Positions 1 to 10,548 of a stretch of 60,000 nt of DNA are shown one piece after another. Source of the stretch: Hydractinia symbiolongicarpus (taxonomy: Eukaryota > Cnidaria > Hydrozoa > Anthoathecata > Hydractiniidae); NCBI RefSeq assembly GCF_029227915.1, contig NC_079889.1, forward strand, positions 2,048,001 through 2,108,000. Direction: 5' to 3'. Below the pieces are notes generated by a model, which saw nothing but the letters and a program-made list of their open reading frames with translations, was not told the origin of the DNA and did not search any database. Numbering within the stretch: the first letter of the stretch is position 1; the number at the start of each line of letters is the position of its first letter. A program made the position numbers and the translations under genes.

Positions 1-103
1 TGCACGGTGTGTCGCAGAGTCGAAATGATTTACATCTTCCTTCAAAATATTTCAAAATGCAAGTGCTACGAAATTGACTGGTTTCTAATGTTCTTATTTT
101 TAG

Positions 104-2078
104 ATCTTTATATACTGTACAATACTTCAGTCATTGTTGTTTCCGGTAGTTGTTATTCTAACACAAATTTCAAATGTGTAAGTCTTTTTTGTTGGAGGCA
201 ATGCTGGTTGTTTATATTCTTCTATAGGGTTCTGATAAACCTTTCATAGAGTAGTGGTTAACCTGTCGGGTTAGTCTATGGGATTGTTTACATTTCTATG
301 GGGTTTTGGCCGGCCTACTACAGGAATGATTTCTATGGGTTGTGGTTACCCTTTGTGGCCAGTGTTGGTTGCGGTGAGCCATAAGAACATAAAAGGAGAC
401 TAGCAGACATTGGAGATGAGTAGAATAGGGTTAAACGGATTTTTACCAAGATTAGCAAGATAATCTAGGATGGATTTTTGGTTCCTCTTACCTTTTAATA
501 AATTGAGACTAAGTAATTCTAGTGTTTCATATAACCGTGATGGATAACTGTTTTATTATGCGTCATATCAAGGAGATTTAAAAAGAGAAAGAGACACATC
601 TAAGCAACATTCATTTAAATTCTATGCAAATTTCACAGCGTCAGTTAAAAAATTGATAAATCTTTTAAAAAATTTAATCCAGAAGGGGTTGTATATTGGT
701 ACGTATATTTTTCATTAAAGTTACCGAATTTTTGGTATAGAATCGGTCTTCGGTGACTATTGTTTCTTTCATAGTGCAAAAGAAAAGATGAATCATTTGT
801 TACTATATTTAATTATGCGTTTTTTGTTGGGTGGTTATATACCTTTATTTCTTCGCATTTTTATATCCTGAGAATGTTTTTTTATTTTTATTTTACCATA
901 AGAAAAAACTGATTTTAAACGATCAACTTACGAAAGAAACGAGTTTCTACCACTAGAAAAAAAATTTATAATTTATGCCGAAATAAAAATGGGCAACGGT
1001 TACTTTTGTAATTTACGGACGGACAGACGTATACGGGTATTATAATATAGATTAAAGATGAGGCCATTGTTAAACTACAAAACTTCGAACCTACCAAGAT
1101 ATCATGCTACTTAAAAGTTTTGATATTAAGTGAATTTGCAAAATATCTCAAGTAATAATTTATACTAACTACCTTATTACATCATTAATGATAATGTCAT
1201 AAGGTCAGCACAAAATCTTTGAAGCATAATATCTTGAGAACAAGAAGAGATTTTTAAAAAATTCCAAAAATTATTCTTTACAACATATAAAAAAAATCAT
1301 GTTTGAGTTAGGAATCCCCATAAGGGAAACTAGGGTGTCATTGTATTTTTTTTTTATATAGTACATTATTTTGGATTGTTTTAATTTTGGTGCTGACGAT
1401 CATACGACTCTGCGTGGAAGGTTCTGCAATAACGATAGCTTTATTTTTAAATAATTCCGTCGAAGCAGATTTGACGTGTACAGCTAACGGCATCGGGATG
1501 ACAGTGTCGGCTATTGGGAGGTAAACTAAAAATTATTTACATGATACTATATAGCTGCTTTTGTCAAAATAAGTCGAAACGATTTAAACCTGTTAAAAAT
1601 AGACATATTATTTATTTTTGCGATATATTTACCGAATTTATGTCAGATAACACCAGGCGCGTATTTAATTAGTTCTTTAAGAGATATCGTAGGAGGCCAA
1701 TGAAAGAAAAAAAACCTTTGCTTATAAATGTCTACAATTGTCTCGTTTTCGGCTTGAACTTATTCAATTGCGCAGTCGCATATTTTATTAATTTAGCTTA
1801 ATTGGGAGATCGTAATTCAAGAGACCGTAATTTTTTTGTTACATATGGCGCCTCTTATTATATTTAGGACCATTACCCCGTCGTTATTTGGATCGCTATT
1901 TTCTTGGTCACTTCACAATGTTGAAAAGACCGCAAGACATGAACAAGCTCTTCGTTTCCCATTCAATCAATACTTTGCTTTTTTTATTTTAGCTTTTTGT
2001 GGAATAGCTAGTGCATGTGTTTGTCTGCATATGTCAAATAGCATTAACTATAAAAAAAAGATTGTAGAACAAACTTAA
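104..2078 (+). CDS. ZIFL-like MFS transporter, upstream gene copy, 3' exons only
   Basis: These are the last three coding exons of a transporter gene whose earlier exons lie before the window: 104-177, 1,362-1,520 and 1,868-2,078 (TAA at 2,076-2,078). The splice sites are TTTTTAG/ATC, GT/gtaagt, ATATAG/TAC, AG/gtaaac and ATTTAG/GAC. The phases join without a stop and encode about the last 148 residues, equivalent to residues 338-484 of the complete gene at 24,571-35,097. The segment includes hydrophobic helices, the ZIFL-like LFLNNSV and ANGIGMT signatures, and a lysine-rich tail ending IVEQT. Compared with copy 2 the protein differs at I367F, L369I and S471P (approximate numbering). The open frame and splice sites are intact, so this is probably a functional paralogue or an allele. 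Only the C-terminal third can be judged. Confidence 0.88.
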
Positions 2079-2083
2079 ATAAA
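2078..2083 (+). promoter_or_regulatory. Poly(A) signal AATAAA of upstream transporter copy
   Basis: AATAAA overlaps the last base of the TAA stop codon of the transporter's final exon. The same hexamer is at 35,097-35,102 in copy 2. The 3' UTR would be very short if this signal is used. Confidence 0.5.
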
Positions 2084-3400
2084 AAATATTTTAGAACATA
2101 TTATATTCGACTAAAATACTTTCTTGGAAGCTTCTCGTAGCATATTACTACACCATCAGGTAAAATGAATTACGAAGAAAGTGGATTACCATAATGTACA
2201 CCTAAAGTTAAAAACGTGCCCCAAAACTTAATTGATTGAAAAGAAACGTAAAAAGTTTTTGTCATAAATTATGTGACCCCGTTACGATACAACAATAACC
2301 TTTTAGACTCAACCTGTTCATTAAAAAGTGGTTTTAAAAGATCCAATATAAAATGCTTCTAGTATCTTTCGCTTAAAGCAATTATTAGAAGCGTTAAGTT
2401 GGATCAAGGATGTTTGCATATTTTCATCAAGCTGTTGAAATTTTTTTCTCTGCGATATTTGTTAGTACATAATAAAAATATTTTTTTAAGTTTTTATTAA
2501 TACTTTTTAAATATTTGTAATTCCTTTATATTTTATGTAAAGCAACTCATAAAAGAAATCTGATATGTTGTCATTATTGATGTCCTGTGTTACCATGGCA
2601 ACATTCTTAAAACATTTTCCATATCTCAGACCCATTCAAAAATTATATCATCTATGTTTTAAGGCGCAATTACAGTTAGCTGCACTTACGCGAATTGATC
2701 AAAATATTCAATTTTTTTAAAGTCGTTTTGTGTATCGTCACTGAATTTTTAAAAAACACTTAAATTATTGATTAAGTATTTTTCAGGAGGAACAAAAAAT
2801 CGTTTCCCTATTAATTTGATTTTTGAATTAATTACGCAAAATGAACACTCAGATTTTTAACGATAGTAAATCACACGAGCAAGATTATTTTCTGTCTCAA
2901 TATTTACGTAAGTTATCATGCATATGACTTTAAAAATTAATTTGTAAAATAATAGATCTTCTTTAGGTAGAAAAAAGAGAATAAATTATTTTAAGATAAT
3001 AAATGATTTTCAGGATAATAATGGGAACATTATAGGGATGAAGGTTTCAGTAGGCTATTTCAGCAGCGGGAATATCACAATAATACAATAGGCATAGTCA
3101 CATGATTGGAGGCGAGAGTTAGAAATTTAATAATAGCAGTATTATTATTTACCCAGGGTAGCCTTTTCAGTTCTTTTTTGTACTGCTATCAACGAAGATC
3201 CTGCGAAGGGCACCTATTGCATTTTAAGCTCCTATTTTAGCTACGTAAGTCGTGTAAGCACAGCAAATGCTTAACTAGACAACCGCCAAAGATATTAATC
3301 GTTTCGCACTTGAATCGAACACACTACCGTAAATTTTTCTATAAGGGAAAACTGAGAATTTACGATTACAACCCATGACAAAACAAAATCTCTGACAAAA
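2084..3400. other. Intergenic, no gene recognised (copy 1)
   Basis: AT-rich sequence downstream of the transporter, nearly identical to 35,103-36,374. A minus-strand open frame at 3,275-3,511 crosses the boundary into copy-1-only sequence and has no recognisable features. I see no gene here. Confidence 0.6.
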
Positions 3401-4262
3401 GTATATTAGACATAAGAAACGACATAATAAAACTGTTTGGAAACAAATACAATGTGGAGACAATGGTAAGAATCGTGATTTTACCCTAATTGAAAGAGAA
3501 AAGTTACACATATCAAATTTAAAAACAAGTAAACTAGCTGAAAAAGAGATATAAGTCAGAAAAATTATGTTGGAATGGCCAATAGGAGCACATGAAGTAG
3601 TACATAAAATCCCAAAACTAATTCTTGATATTTAATCTGCTTTATCTTGACAAAATTTGGAATGTCGCAATTTTTGTCGGAGTGTATGGCTCTTTGCAAT
3701 CCATGAATTGCAAAGAGCCATACACTGAAATCTCTATGTAGCATACACCATCGGACCTCAAAAGAGTGTCCTTATACAGAGGCTCATTCCAAATTGGCTA
3801 ATACTACTTTATAAACTTGCTCTGGGGTGTTAAAGTATAGTAAAATCAACCGTAAAGTGTGCCAAGAGACTGGTTTGTGAAAATATGACGCCTAAATACA
3901 ATGTATATTGCGAACATGCTATTTTTGCATTCAAAAAAGTAAAAATAGAATCAGACTTCACAAAAAAAATTTGAGATTCTGCGTTATCTTAACTTAAAAT
4001 TTGGACAGTCTTCTACAAGAATTGTTTTAAATGGCACATTGTTGGACTTGTCCGTTACAGGGAGGTCGGTTTTGAGGCGTAAAGCAAATTGTGACCTCAA
4101 TGTAACTGGGGAACGGAACAAATGATAAGTTAATGAATTGTATCTGTCGTTAAGTTAATTGTATCTGTCGTTAAGTTAATTGTATCTGTCGTAAAATTAA
4201 TTGTATCTGTCGTTAAGTTAATTGTATCTGTCGTTAAGTTAACTGTATCTGTCGTTAAGTTA
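3400..4262. other. Copy-1-specific block
   Basis: About 860 bp that replaces a different sequence of about 1,090 bp at 36,375-37,464 in copy 2. Shared sequence resumes at the bases following 4,262. It holds a perfect 20-bp inverted repeat and a 21-bp tandem repeat, listed separately. No coding potential is recognised. Confidence 0.7.
3681..3726. repeat. Perfect 20-bp inverted repeat (hairpin)
   Basis: The arms are 3,681-3,700 (AGTGTATGGCTCTTTGCAAT) and 3,707-3,726, its exact reverse complement, with a 6-nt loop (CCATGA). Pairing does not extend beyond the 20 bp. The hairpin occurs only in the copy-1-specific block. Confidence 0.95.
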
Positions 4263-4263
4263 A
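4138..4263. repeat. 21-bp minisatellite, six units
   Basis: Units start at 4,138, 4,159, 4,180, 4,201, 4,222 and 4,243. The consensus is about TTGTATCTGTCG followed by TTAAGTTAA. There are one or two substitutions in the third and sixth units. It lies at the right edge of the copy-1-specific block, next to where homology with copy 2 resumes. Confidence 0.95.
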
Positions 4264-4582
4264 TCACGGACAAACTTATTAGCAGCCCTCATTTAGAAAA
4301 TCTCAAAAGCATAGTAACTATAATTCCATTGCACATATAAACACTCAGTCACTTTTATCAACATTCGATGAGCTTTCCCTGATGTTAAACACTACATAAA
4401 CCTTATGTTGCTACACGCACCACCACCCCCCCCCCCAGCCTCCAAAAAAATTTCCCCAAACCGCATAAAGCGTATTAAACCTGAAATGATGATGAAGTAG
4501 ATTGACCCAGGTTTTGAGTAAGAGCCTGAGTCATAGAGAAATCCTTTGCGAGGGTTGTGTGACAGTGTCGTGCTATCCAATT

Positions 4583-4891
4583 AAAGGTAACGGCCACAGG
4601 CGTCGTTTGACCATCTACCCAGGATGTGTATTCTGATGTTTATTGTTTGGCAACCTGGATAAGCAAAGTCGAAGCAGCTGAACTATGTCCACCCGAGTAA
4701 AAAGCGTTAAATTCTGAAATGTAGATAAGGGCAATGTAAGACCAACATATTGCCCGAATCGGACAAGCATAAGTGTTAGTGGTGTCAATCCTAACCTGGC
4801 ATACTGTGCGAAACGGATCTGTCCTTGATGAACGTAAGGTGACTGTCACTCTTGTACGATGTGAAGAAATCACGATGTCGTGCACCATCAA
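4583..4891 (-). pseudogene. DIRS-type tyrosine recombinase remnant (copy 1)
   Basis: The minus-strand open frame from 4,891 to 4,640 contains TLRSSRTDPF, then VRIDTTNTYACPIRAI and FYSGGHSSAAST. These match the usual DIRS/Ngaro recombinase pattern of an S-K/R-T-D block, a CP(V/I)RA block and a YSGHS-x-R box. A frameshift near 4,640 leads into LGRWSNDACGRYL. This corresponds to the C-terminal LGRW...Y motif, with the presumed catalytic Tyr codon at 4,587-4,589. The Arg expected after GHS is Ala, and the frame is broken, so the enzyme should be inactive. Copy 2 has the same remnant at 37,783-38,092. The family call comes from motif recognition only. Confidence 0.7.
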
Positions 4892-5165
4892 GTCAGTCTA
4901 CGCGTCAAAATGACGGCTAGATGAACATGTATGCTCAGAGCAGCGTAGTACCAGTACGACTTCCTACACTATAGATGCATTGTCTGTGTAGAATATTACT
5001 TGTTGGTTACACCATTCAGAACCTCAGGTCGTGACAGCTGCTACAATGGCAAAAAGTTTCTAACCGTTTATATGGAATTGACAAAGCCACTTCGGTAAAG
5101 TCGAATAAAACCAACGGTGGTTATATACTGCCGCAAAAGCTGAACCTGAGGCGTCTGCAAAGAGG

Positions 5166-5781
5166 TACAAAAAATGGGGATTTTCAAGTAGAGATCTACT
5201 ACATAAAGTTAATAGCATTCATAGTAGAGCAAATAGACTTTTATGCGACAGAATTGAAAATGAATGCAGAATCAGTATTCATGAAAAGTTCTGCCGAAAA
5301 TTGTTAAAGGAGGTTTTTAAAACAAAAATGAAACAGAATCCATCCTACATGAATGATGTTTTTGCATTCAAAAACACAGCATATAGTTTCCGTGCATCAA
5401 GTTCTCTTGAAAGGCGCAGAAGTCGCACCACAAAGCATGGTCTATTAAGCGTATCTTATATTGCTTCTAAATTATGGGAGAAGCTTCCAAACTCTGTCCG
5501 AAATGCCCCTTCGTTGTCTTTATTTCATCACGGGCTAAACACCATTCCATTTATTCAGTGCAGTTGTCGTCCCTGTGCCACATATATTTGTAACGTAGGA
5601 TATACGAATTAGCTTCTTACTATTATAATATAAATCTCCTATTTTTTTAGAAACATTATTTTAGGACAGTCGATTTTAATTAGCCCAAGGCTAACAATTT
5701 TTTTTTTTAATTAATGTATCTAGCATGTTTTATTGTATATTGTATATCGACTTTTAAAAAAGAATAAATAAATAAATAAAA
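5166..5781 (+). mobile_element. 5'-truncated CR1/L2-like LINE fragment (copy 1 only)
   Basis: Encodes the extreme C-terminus of a LINE ORF2. The frame is open from upstream of 5,301 to the stop at 5,612. Typical features are a block like KHGLLSVSYIASKLWEKLP, then a Cys-rich end CSCRPC followed by NVGYTN. The 3' end is a short AAATA-type tail at about 5,761-5,780. Copy 2 lacks it and instead has 184 bp (38,369-38,552) of the host DIRS element. The insertion therefore came with a small deletion of target sequence, or was followed by one. Confidence 0.8.
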
Positions 5782-6070
5782 CCTTTGATGCGAAGGGTAA
5801 TGACCTGATCAAAGAAAGAAGTTTGCATTTGTTGCCGTAATTCTGTATATTTCTTTTTGACTGACCAAATGATTTGTTGAGATCCATCAATCTCTATTCC
5901 CAAATATTTTAGTGACTCTGCTGGCCCCTTCCTTCTGTTTTCGGCTAAATGCACTTCTGTTTTAAAGCAAAGGAACTGAATGGCATTTATATTCGTCGCA
6001 ACCTCATCTCACAATTTCCCGCACACATAAAAATCATGAAGATAGAAAATAACAAAGGGATCCTGAAAAT
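5782..6070 (-). pseudogene. DIRS-like reverse transcriptase remnant (copy 1)
   Basis: The minus-strand translation reads FVIFYLHDFYVCG, a stop, then DEVATNINAIQFLCFK and a block containing SLKYLGIEIDG. This is the arrangement of the DIRS RT active-site box (normally Y-L-D-D-F) followed by KT...LGI-IDS. The second catalytic residue is His instead of Asp, and an in-frame TGA follows shortly after. Both defects are shared by copy 2 (38,552-38,840), so they predate the duplication. Confidence 0.7.
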
Positions 6071-6074
6071 CACG

Positions 6075-6311
6075 ATAAAAATCCAACATAACAACAGAAT
6101 ACTATCCCTGCCAACAGTATCCTAATAAACCCAAATTTTCCTACACTATACACTTACTTAAAATAAAAAAATGATAAAGCAGAGATGTGTTTGAAAAAAA
6201 AAGAACTTTCTCTTTATTCTCATTAAAAAAACTTTTCTCTTTATTCTCATTATAAAAATCCAACATAACAACAGAATACTATCCCTGCCAACAGTATCCT
6301 AATAAACCCAA
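6075..6311. repeat. 60-bp direct repeat flanking a 117-bp insert (copy 1)
   Basis: The 60 bases at 6,075-6,134 recur exactly or nearly so at 6,252-6,311. Copy 2 has a single instance at about 38,842-38,901 and no intervening sequence. The intervening 117 bp contains a CTTTATTCTCAT-type motif twice. Confidence 0.9.
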
Positions 6312-6726
6312 CTGGTCCTGTCTAACAGGACAAAGAATAAACACATACTTGATGTTTTTTAAAGTTATGAAGGAATTGGTGCGCAAGGAGGACACAAATT
6401 TGACTGCAATTCAAAACTGGAACACCTTATTGAGAATTCTTCTTACCGATTCCCTCGTGTACAGGGCGAGAATGATTCTAAAGCTGTCGTATTTTTTGAG
6501 AACAGCACCAAGAAAAGAACAATTAAATGCGCGAATTGGCAGTACGAGAAATGGGCAAAAAATGGGACCCAGTGTAAGTTCTTTGCTGATTACCTGCCAT
6601 AGTGATTACCTGCCATACTTGAAGCGCGTTAGATCGAATCGATAATAAGTTATGGGGGCCTAGCGGATATGTGCGGCCCTTGGTACCCAATATCGAAGCC
6701 AAAAGAAAATGAGACCACAAAAGAAA

Positions 6727-7400
6727 CTAATGATTGACATGTATACCCTCCAAAACCGACTCAAAATAAGCTGTATTGATAGTGCAACCTTGTAGGGCTA
6801 AATGGGCTTCTCCACACAAGTTATACCAATGGGAAAAACGGCACTGGCAGTTGGTACACGTTCCGCAAATGAGGAGTTGTATAAGTCGAAGCAATTGGTC
6901 AAAATTAACATTCTCACCTTTTTGAATACGCTCTATAACTGCTTGCACAAAAGCTGGTAGGGACGACGCACGTGCTTGAAATTCACGTAAAATATTTCCA
7001 GTTATAGCTATATCATCTATACAAACATTTCCGTTATAAAAATTTTGCTGTGGTGTTAAAGTTAGTATTATAGTCACCCCAGTTCAAAGCTGCAGGACGA
7101 GTTGCATCAAGGTCTTGAGGTAAAGTAACAAACCCTGCTGTGTTCTAGAAATAACGTGCCACTCTGTTTGTATAACTTCGGTAAAATTAATAGTGTTTGA
7201 ATGTCATGTCGTTGTCGCAGAATTTACCCCAAGTTCAAGATATGTTGTTCTCCAGACAACTTTGCTCAGGCGTCGTTACAGTTACTGCTGCTGTTGCCAC
7301 AGTTGGTGAGACAGTCGTATGGCACAACACCTTCGTGCTGGCTGTATTAAAAGATATTACTGGCGGTTGCCGCTGAAGTAAAAGCTATCGCAGCCCTAGT
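6727..7400 (-). pseudogene. Degenerate Cys-rich ORF, possibly the DIRS gag-like region (copy 1)
   Basis: An open frame of about 116 codons ends at 6,727. It has no ATG; the first possible start is GTG. It contains a Cys-rich stretch with CGTCTNCQC. Upstream another frame reads coherently (VTLPQDLDATRPAALNWGD, then NTNFNT), which suggests a frameshift near 7,050 in one longer ancestral frame. Copy 2 has the same frame at 39,316-39,666 with about six amino-acid changes. It is not recognised as a known family. Its position upstream of the RT remnant on the same strand is the only reason to propose a gag-like role. Confidence 0.4.
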
Positions 7401-7440
7401 GGAGGGCATATCGGCGAAAGCTGAAAAGGGGTAGGGGGTA

Positions 7441-9091
7441 GGGTTGGTAAAACCGGAAAAAATTTGTACAATATGCTATTTCTTAATAACCAATAATTGC
7501 GTAAAAAAATTTAAATCCGCGTGAAATTACTCCTGATGGAAACCAGCCTTCTAACACTTTTGAAATTAACAAATGTAGCATAATAACTCCCTTGAGAAAT
7601 GCAGAGTTGTGAAATGCTATGTTTTTATAAAATATAACAGGATAAAAAAATATAAGAGATGCGAGTGGACGCATTAAAATATTTTTTTCATCCGATGAAT
7701 TTATTTGGAACTTTCCAGGTATGTGACTTGTTTATTTTTGTTGTTTATTATACAAACAAGCATATATATGCTTATTTTATAAGAGCTTTCGTGTTTTATC
7801 GGTAAGAGTGTTGTTTATTATTTGTTGTTAAGATCATGGCATCACCAACAAGAACGCTGTTTAGATAAGGAAGTTTGTGTCTGGTTCAAATGGTTGTTGC
7901 TTTAATTGGTTATTTTCATTATAACCCTGTTTATGTTAAAGAGGGAGGATTTTTTCAATTTCACCACTTACTCACTACTATTTATTATAACTCCTAAAGT
8001 ACTGATCCAACACCGCTAAAACGTGGTGTCTTTTACCACTCAATTACCTGTCTTCGGTAAACAGTCCGTCCTGAAAAACTGCTTAGCTGTACGTAACGCT
8101 TTTATTCATTTCGTTTGAAGCCTTGCACAACGCTTTAAGAAAACTTTCTGTACCACCATCTTTCCCAAGTATAGCTTTATGCCTGAAAAGAGACGCACCA
8201 TAGACAGTTCAGTAATTATAAGTAAAATATCTAGTAACTTGAATGATCATGACAGAAGTATTCTCTTCATGAATATTGCCTGCATTATAATGTTAAAAGA
8301 TCCTTGATGGTCAATAATCAAATCCATACTTAACAAAAATTTGATATTTTTGTTAAAAGGATAGTACGCCAGATAACTAACTTAGTCTATTTCTTATGGA
8401 TAAAGTTTGTTTAGTATCAAATCTGGTGGCTTTTAGGATTAATTTTATGTCATGTGATGTACTACACATGTTTGAGTGATAAACACCTGATGACGCGTCT
8501 TTATCTTTTTCTGAAACCAGATAAATTTCCTATTCCAATAAACTGGGGAACAGTAAAAAGTTGTTAAACATTTCATCACATAGAAATAACAACATTCAAC
8601 TGCAATTAACTTTATTTGGAACTTTTAATAAATAAAAGTTTGAAATCCTATTTTGTGATCCTAAAAAAAAGAAAAAGAGACAATGGATCACGTCACTATA
8701 AAATCACTGACTTCAGCTTTTTTTTATTTGCCAATCAATTTCTTATATTCCTTATATAATATAGTATATCTTTTATCTTATATTCATGCCAAGTTTCTTC
8801 AAAATAGCTTTTGGCATTCAACAGTTTTTTTGAGTGAGGTGGTTAAATTCACTCCCTTCCCTTTTCCCTGGAAACTTATTAGCAAGAATGCCTAGCGTTG
8901 ATATAGTTAATAGTGATACCGTGATAATAAGTTACTGTTTTTTTTACATATTATATCTTTATATATCATATTTAAATTTTTTTGTTCTTTTGACTTCATT
9001 TTTATTATTCTTTCTTATTTTTTAGGTGTCGAGATAACGCTGGCTATCGAACCAAACGACTATTTATTGTTATCTACGAAAGTTATATGTG
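7441..9091. other. Intergenic, no gene recognised (copy 1)
   Basis: AT-rich; aligns with about 40,073-41,653. A 55-bp stretch near 7,665-7,720 is absent from copy 2. The short open frames at 7,483-7,674 and 8,683-9,025 are low-complexity and hydrophobic, as expected of AT-rich DNA. They are not called as genes. Confidence 0.55.
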
Positions 9092-9252
9092 CATACCTTG
9101 TGGAGAAGCAAGTTCTCGAGTAACTATTTAATTCGGATTTGTAATAGTCGTCCTGCATCAGTTTAAACAAATGTTGTTTTTTGTTTATCCGTTATAATAA
9201 GGAAGGTTTTGTTTTCGTTTTTGCAACTCGAGAACTTGCTTCTAAAGGTATG
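9092..9252. mobile_element. Foldback/MITE-like element (copy 1)
   Basis: The imperfect inverted arms are 9,092-9,120 and 9,227-9,252. The inner 18 bp of the two arms (AAGCAAGTTCTCGAG and its complement, plus neighbours) match best, and both ends carry CATACC/GGTATG. The AT-rich interior is about 105 bp. No transposase is present. The element is also at 41,654-41,814, so it predates the large duplication. Confidence 0.6.
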
Positions 9253-10375
9253 TGGTTATGAGTATTTGTGGAATGCATAAGTTTCCGAGCGCGTCAGGTA
9301 GCGTCACTTTTGATCATGCTTTGGGACATTTTGAGTTAGGATGAAACGACTAAGGTGTTGGGGCCTTGCTTTATGCACTAGCTGGGGAGATTAAGATAAA
9401 CTATTTTCAGGGATATAAAGCGTCAGAGTGGAATGTATAGGTAGGCTAGGTAGGTTTGATGAGTGGAAGGTTTTCAATAATTTCGACATAATGACATTCG
9501 TTCCGATTTCAGTGCAAAATTATTTGCTCCGCTATTGAAATGAAGAAAATGAAAGCGATTAATTAAAATTAACTTCACATCTTTTTTCTTAAAAAGATAA
9601 TCGTCTGATCATTCACTGCATTACTTTCAAACAGGAAGTAGGATTGCTGAGAGGGTATATTTCTTTTCACTTGTCTCTTCTTGGTGCCCAGTACATCTTT
9701 AATTTTGCACTCTGTCATAAGGAAAGGGAAGGAAAGGAATATAGTTATTTGATGCTTCTGCATTTATCATGTCATTTTCTTATTATTACTTGCCGTGATT
9801 GCTTTATTTGGTTTGAAAAAAATAGGCTAGGTTGATAATTAAAGTTCTATTCTTTGGAAGCGAGGTCAATTCTTTCATTTGGTTTCATCGTTGTATTGTT
9901 TTAAATAAGCTTGCGCATTCAATCATTAATTCTTTGATCAAATAGCTTTTATTCTTACTCACTGGTCGTAGCGCTTTTTATCATTTTTTGTGTCAAAGTT
10001 AATTTTGTGTTCATTATTTACAATACATTATTGGTAAATTAGTGACAAAAAAATTCGCTTATTAAAACTTTAGTCAGAAAAATTTCGCGGCGTCTTGTAT
10101 ATTTAATTAAAATAAGCATGGATAATCATACATCTAAAGTAATAAATGCTTAAGCAGAAAATTTTCTAAAAATGGTTGGTCGGCTTAAGAATGTCAGTAA
10201 AAATTTTTCTTCTGTAAAAAATGTTTTTCCAACGCTTGTTGCAGATAATTCGTAGATACATTGTTCAATTCTCGCCTTCACGCATAAGTGTTACTGAAAT
10301 ATATAATTTTCGAAATTTTATTTTGATTCATTTAAAAAATTTTTTTTAACTAATTGTTTAACTAATATATGATAA
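9253..10375. other. Intergenic, no gene recognised (copy 1)
   Basis: AT-rich sequence matching about 41,815-42,953. Only short overlapping open frames on both strands (9,575-9,835) are present, without recognisable features. Confidence 0.55.
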
Positions 10376-10548
10376 CTAGTCATTGCCCGTGGAAAAATCC
10401 ACGGGGTCGCCCGTCCTTTATATTTACCCGTCGCAAAAATGCTGATAAAAATGTATCGCATTTGATATTCGTGTTTCCGTAACATTATTTTCTAACTCAG
10501 CGGGGGGTCCGCGCAGATACAGGCAGACGACGGCTATTATTATAGAGA
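10376..10548 (-). mobile_element. Non-autonomous Helitron-like unit (copy 1, single)
   Basis: Read on the minus strand it starts TCTCTATAATAATAGCC and ends with the hairpin CCCGTGGA/TCCACGGG (4-nt loop), six bases and CTAG. It is flanked by A on the 5' side and T on the 3' side. These are Helitron hallmarks: 5' TC, a subterminal 3' hairpin, a CTRR end, insertion between A and T, and no target duplication. It is 173 bp with no coding capacity. The same site in copy 2 holds five units in tandem (42,954-43,728). Confidence 0.72.

Larger units (their letters stand above)
4270..7440 (-). mobile_element. Decayed DIRS/Ngaro-like retroelement (copy 1)
   Basis: Three remnants lie in DIRS order on the minus strand: a possible gag-like region (about 7,400-6,727), a reverse transcriptase (about 6,070-5,782) and a tyrosine recombinase (4,891-4,583). 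A later 5'-truncated LINE (5,166-5,781, plus strand) sits between RT and recombinase. It replaces the RNase H region that copy 2 keeps at 38,369-38,552. Frames carry stops and shifts, so the element is dead. Termini were not identified; the limits given are approximate. Confidence 0.72.

Noticed and set aside
7-249. 80-codon plus frame (and its twin at 33,033-33,275)
   Set aside because: It is in a different frame from transporter exon 15 (104-177), which it overlaps. The transporter exon has proper splice sites and phase; the long frame is a shadow.
4392-4580. Minus frame with a poly-Gly run
   Set aside because: It comes from a poly-C tract near 4,426-4,437 and lies over the DIRS 3' region; the copy 2 frame is not conserved.
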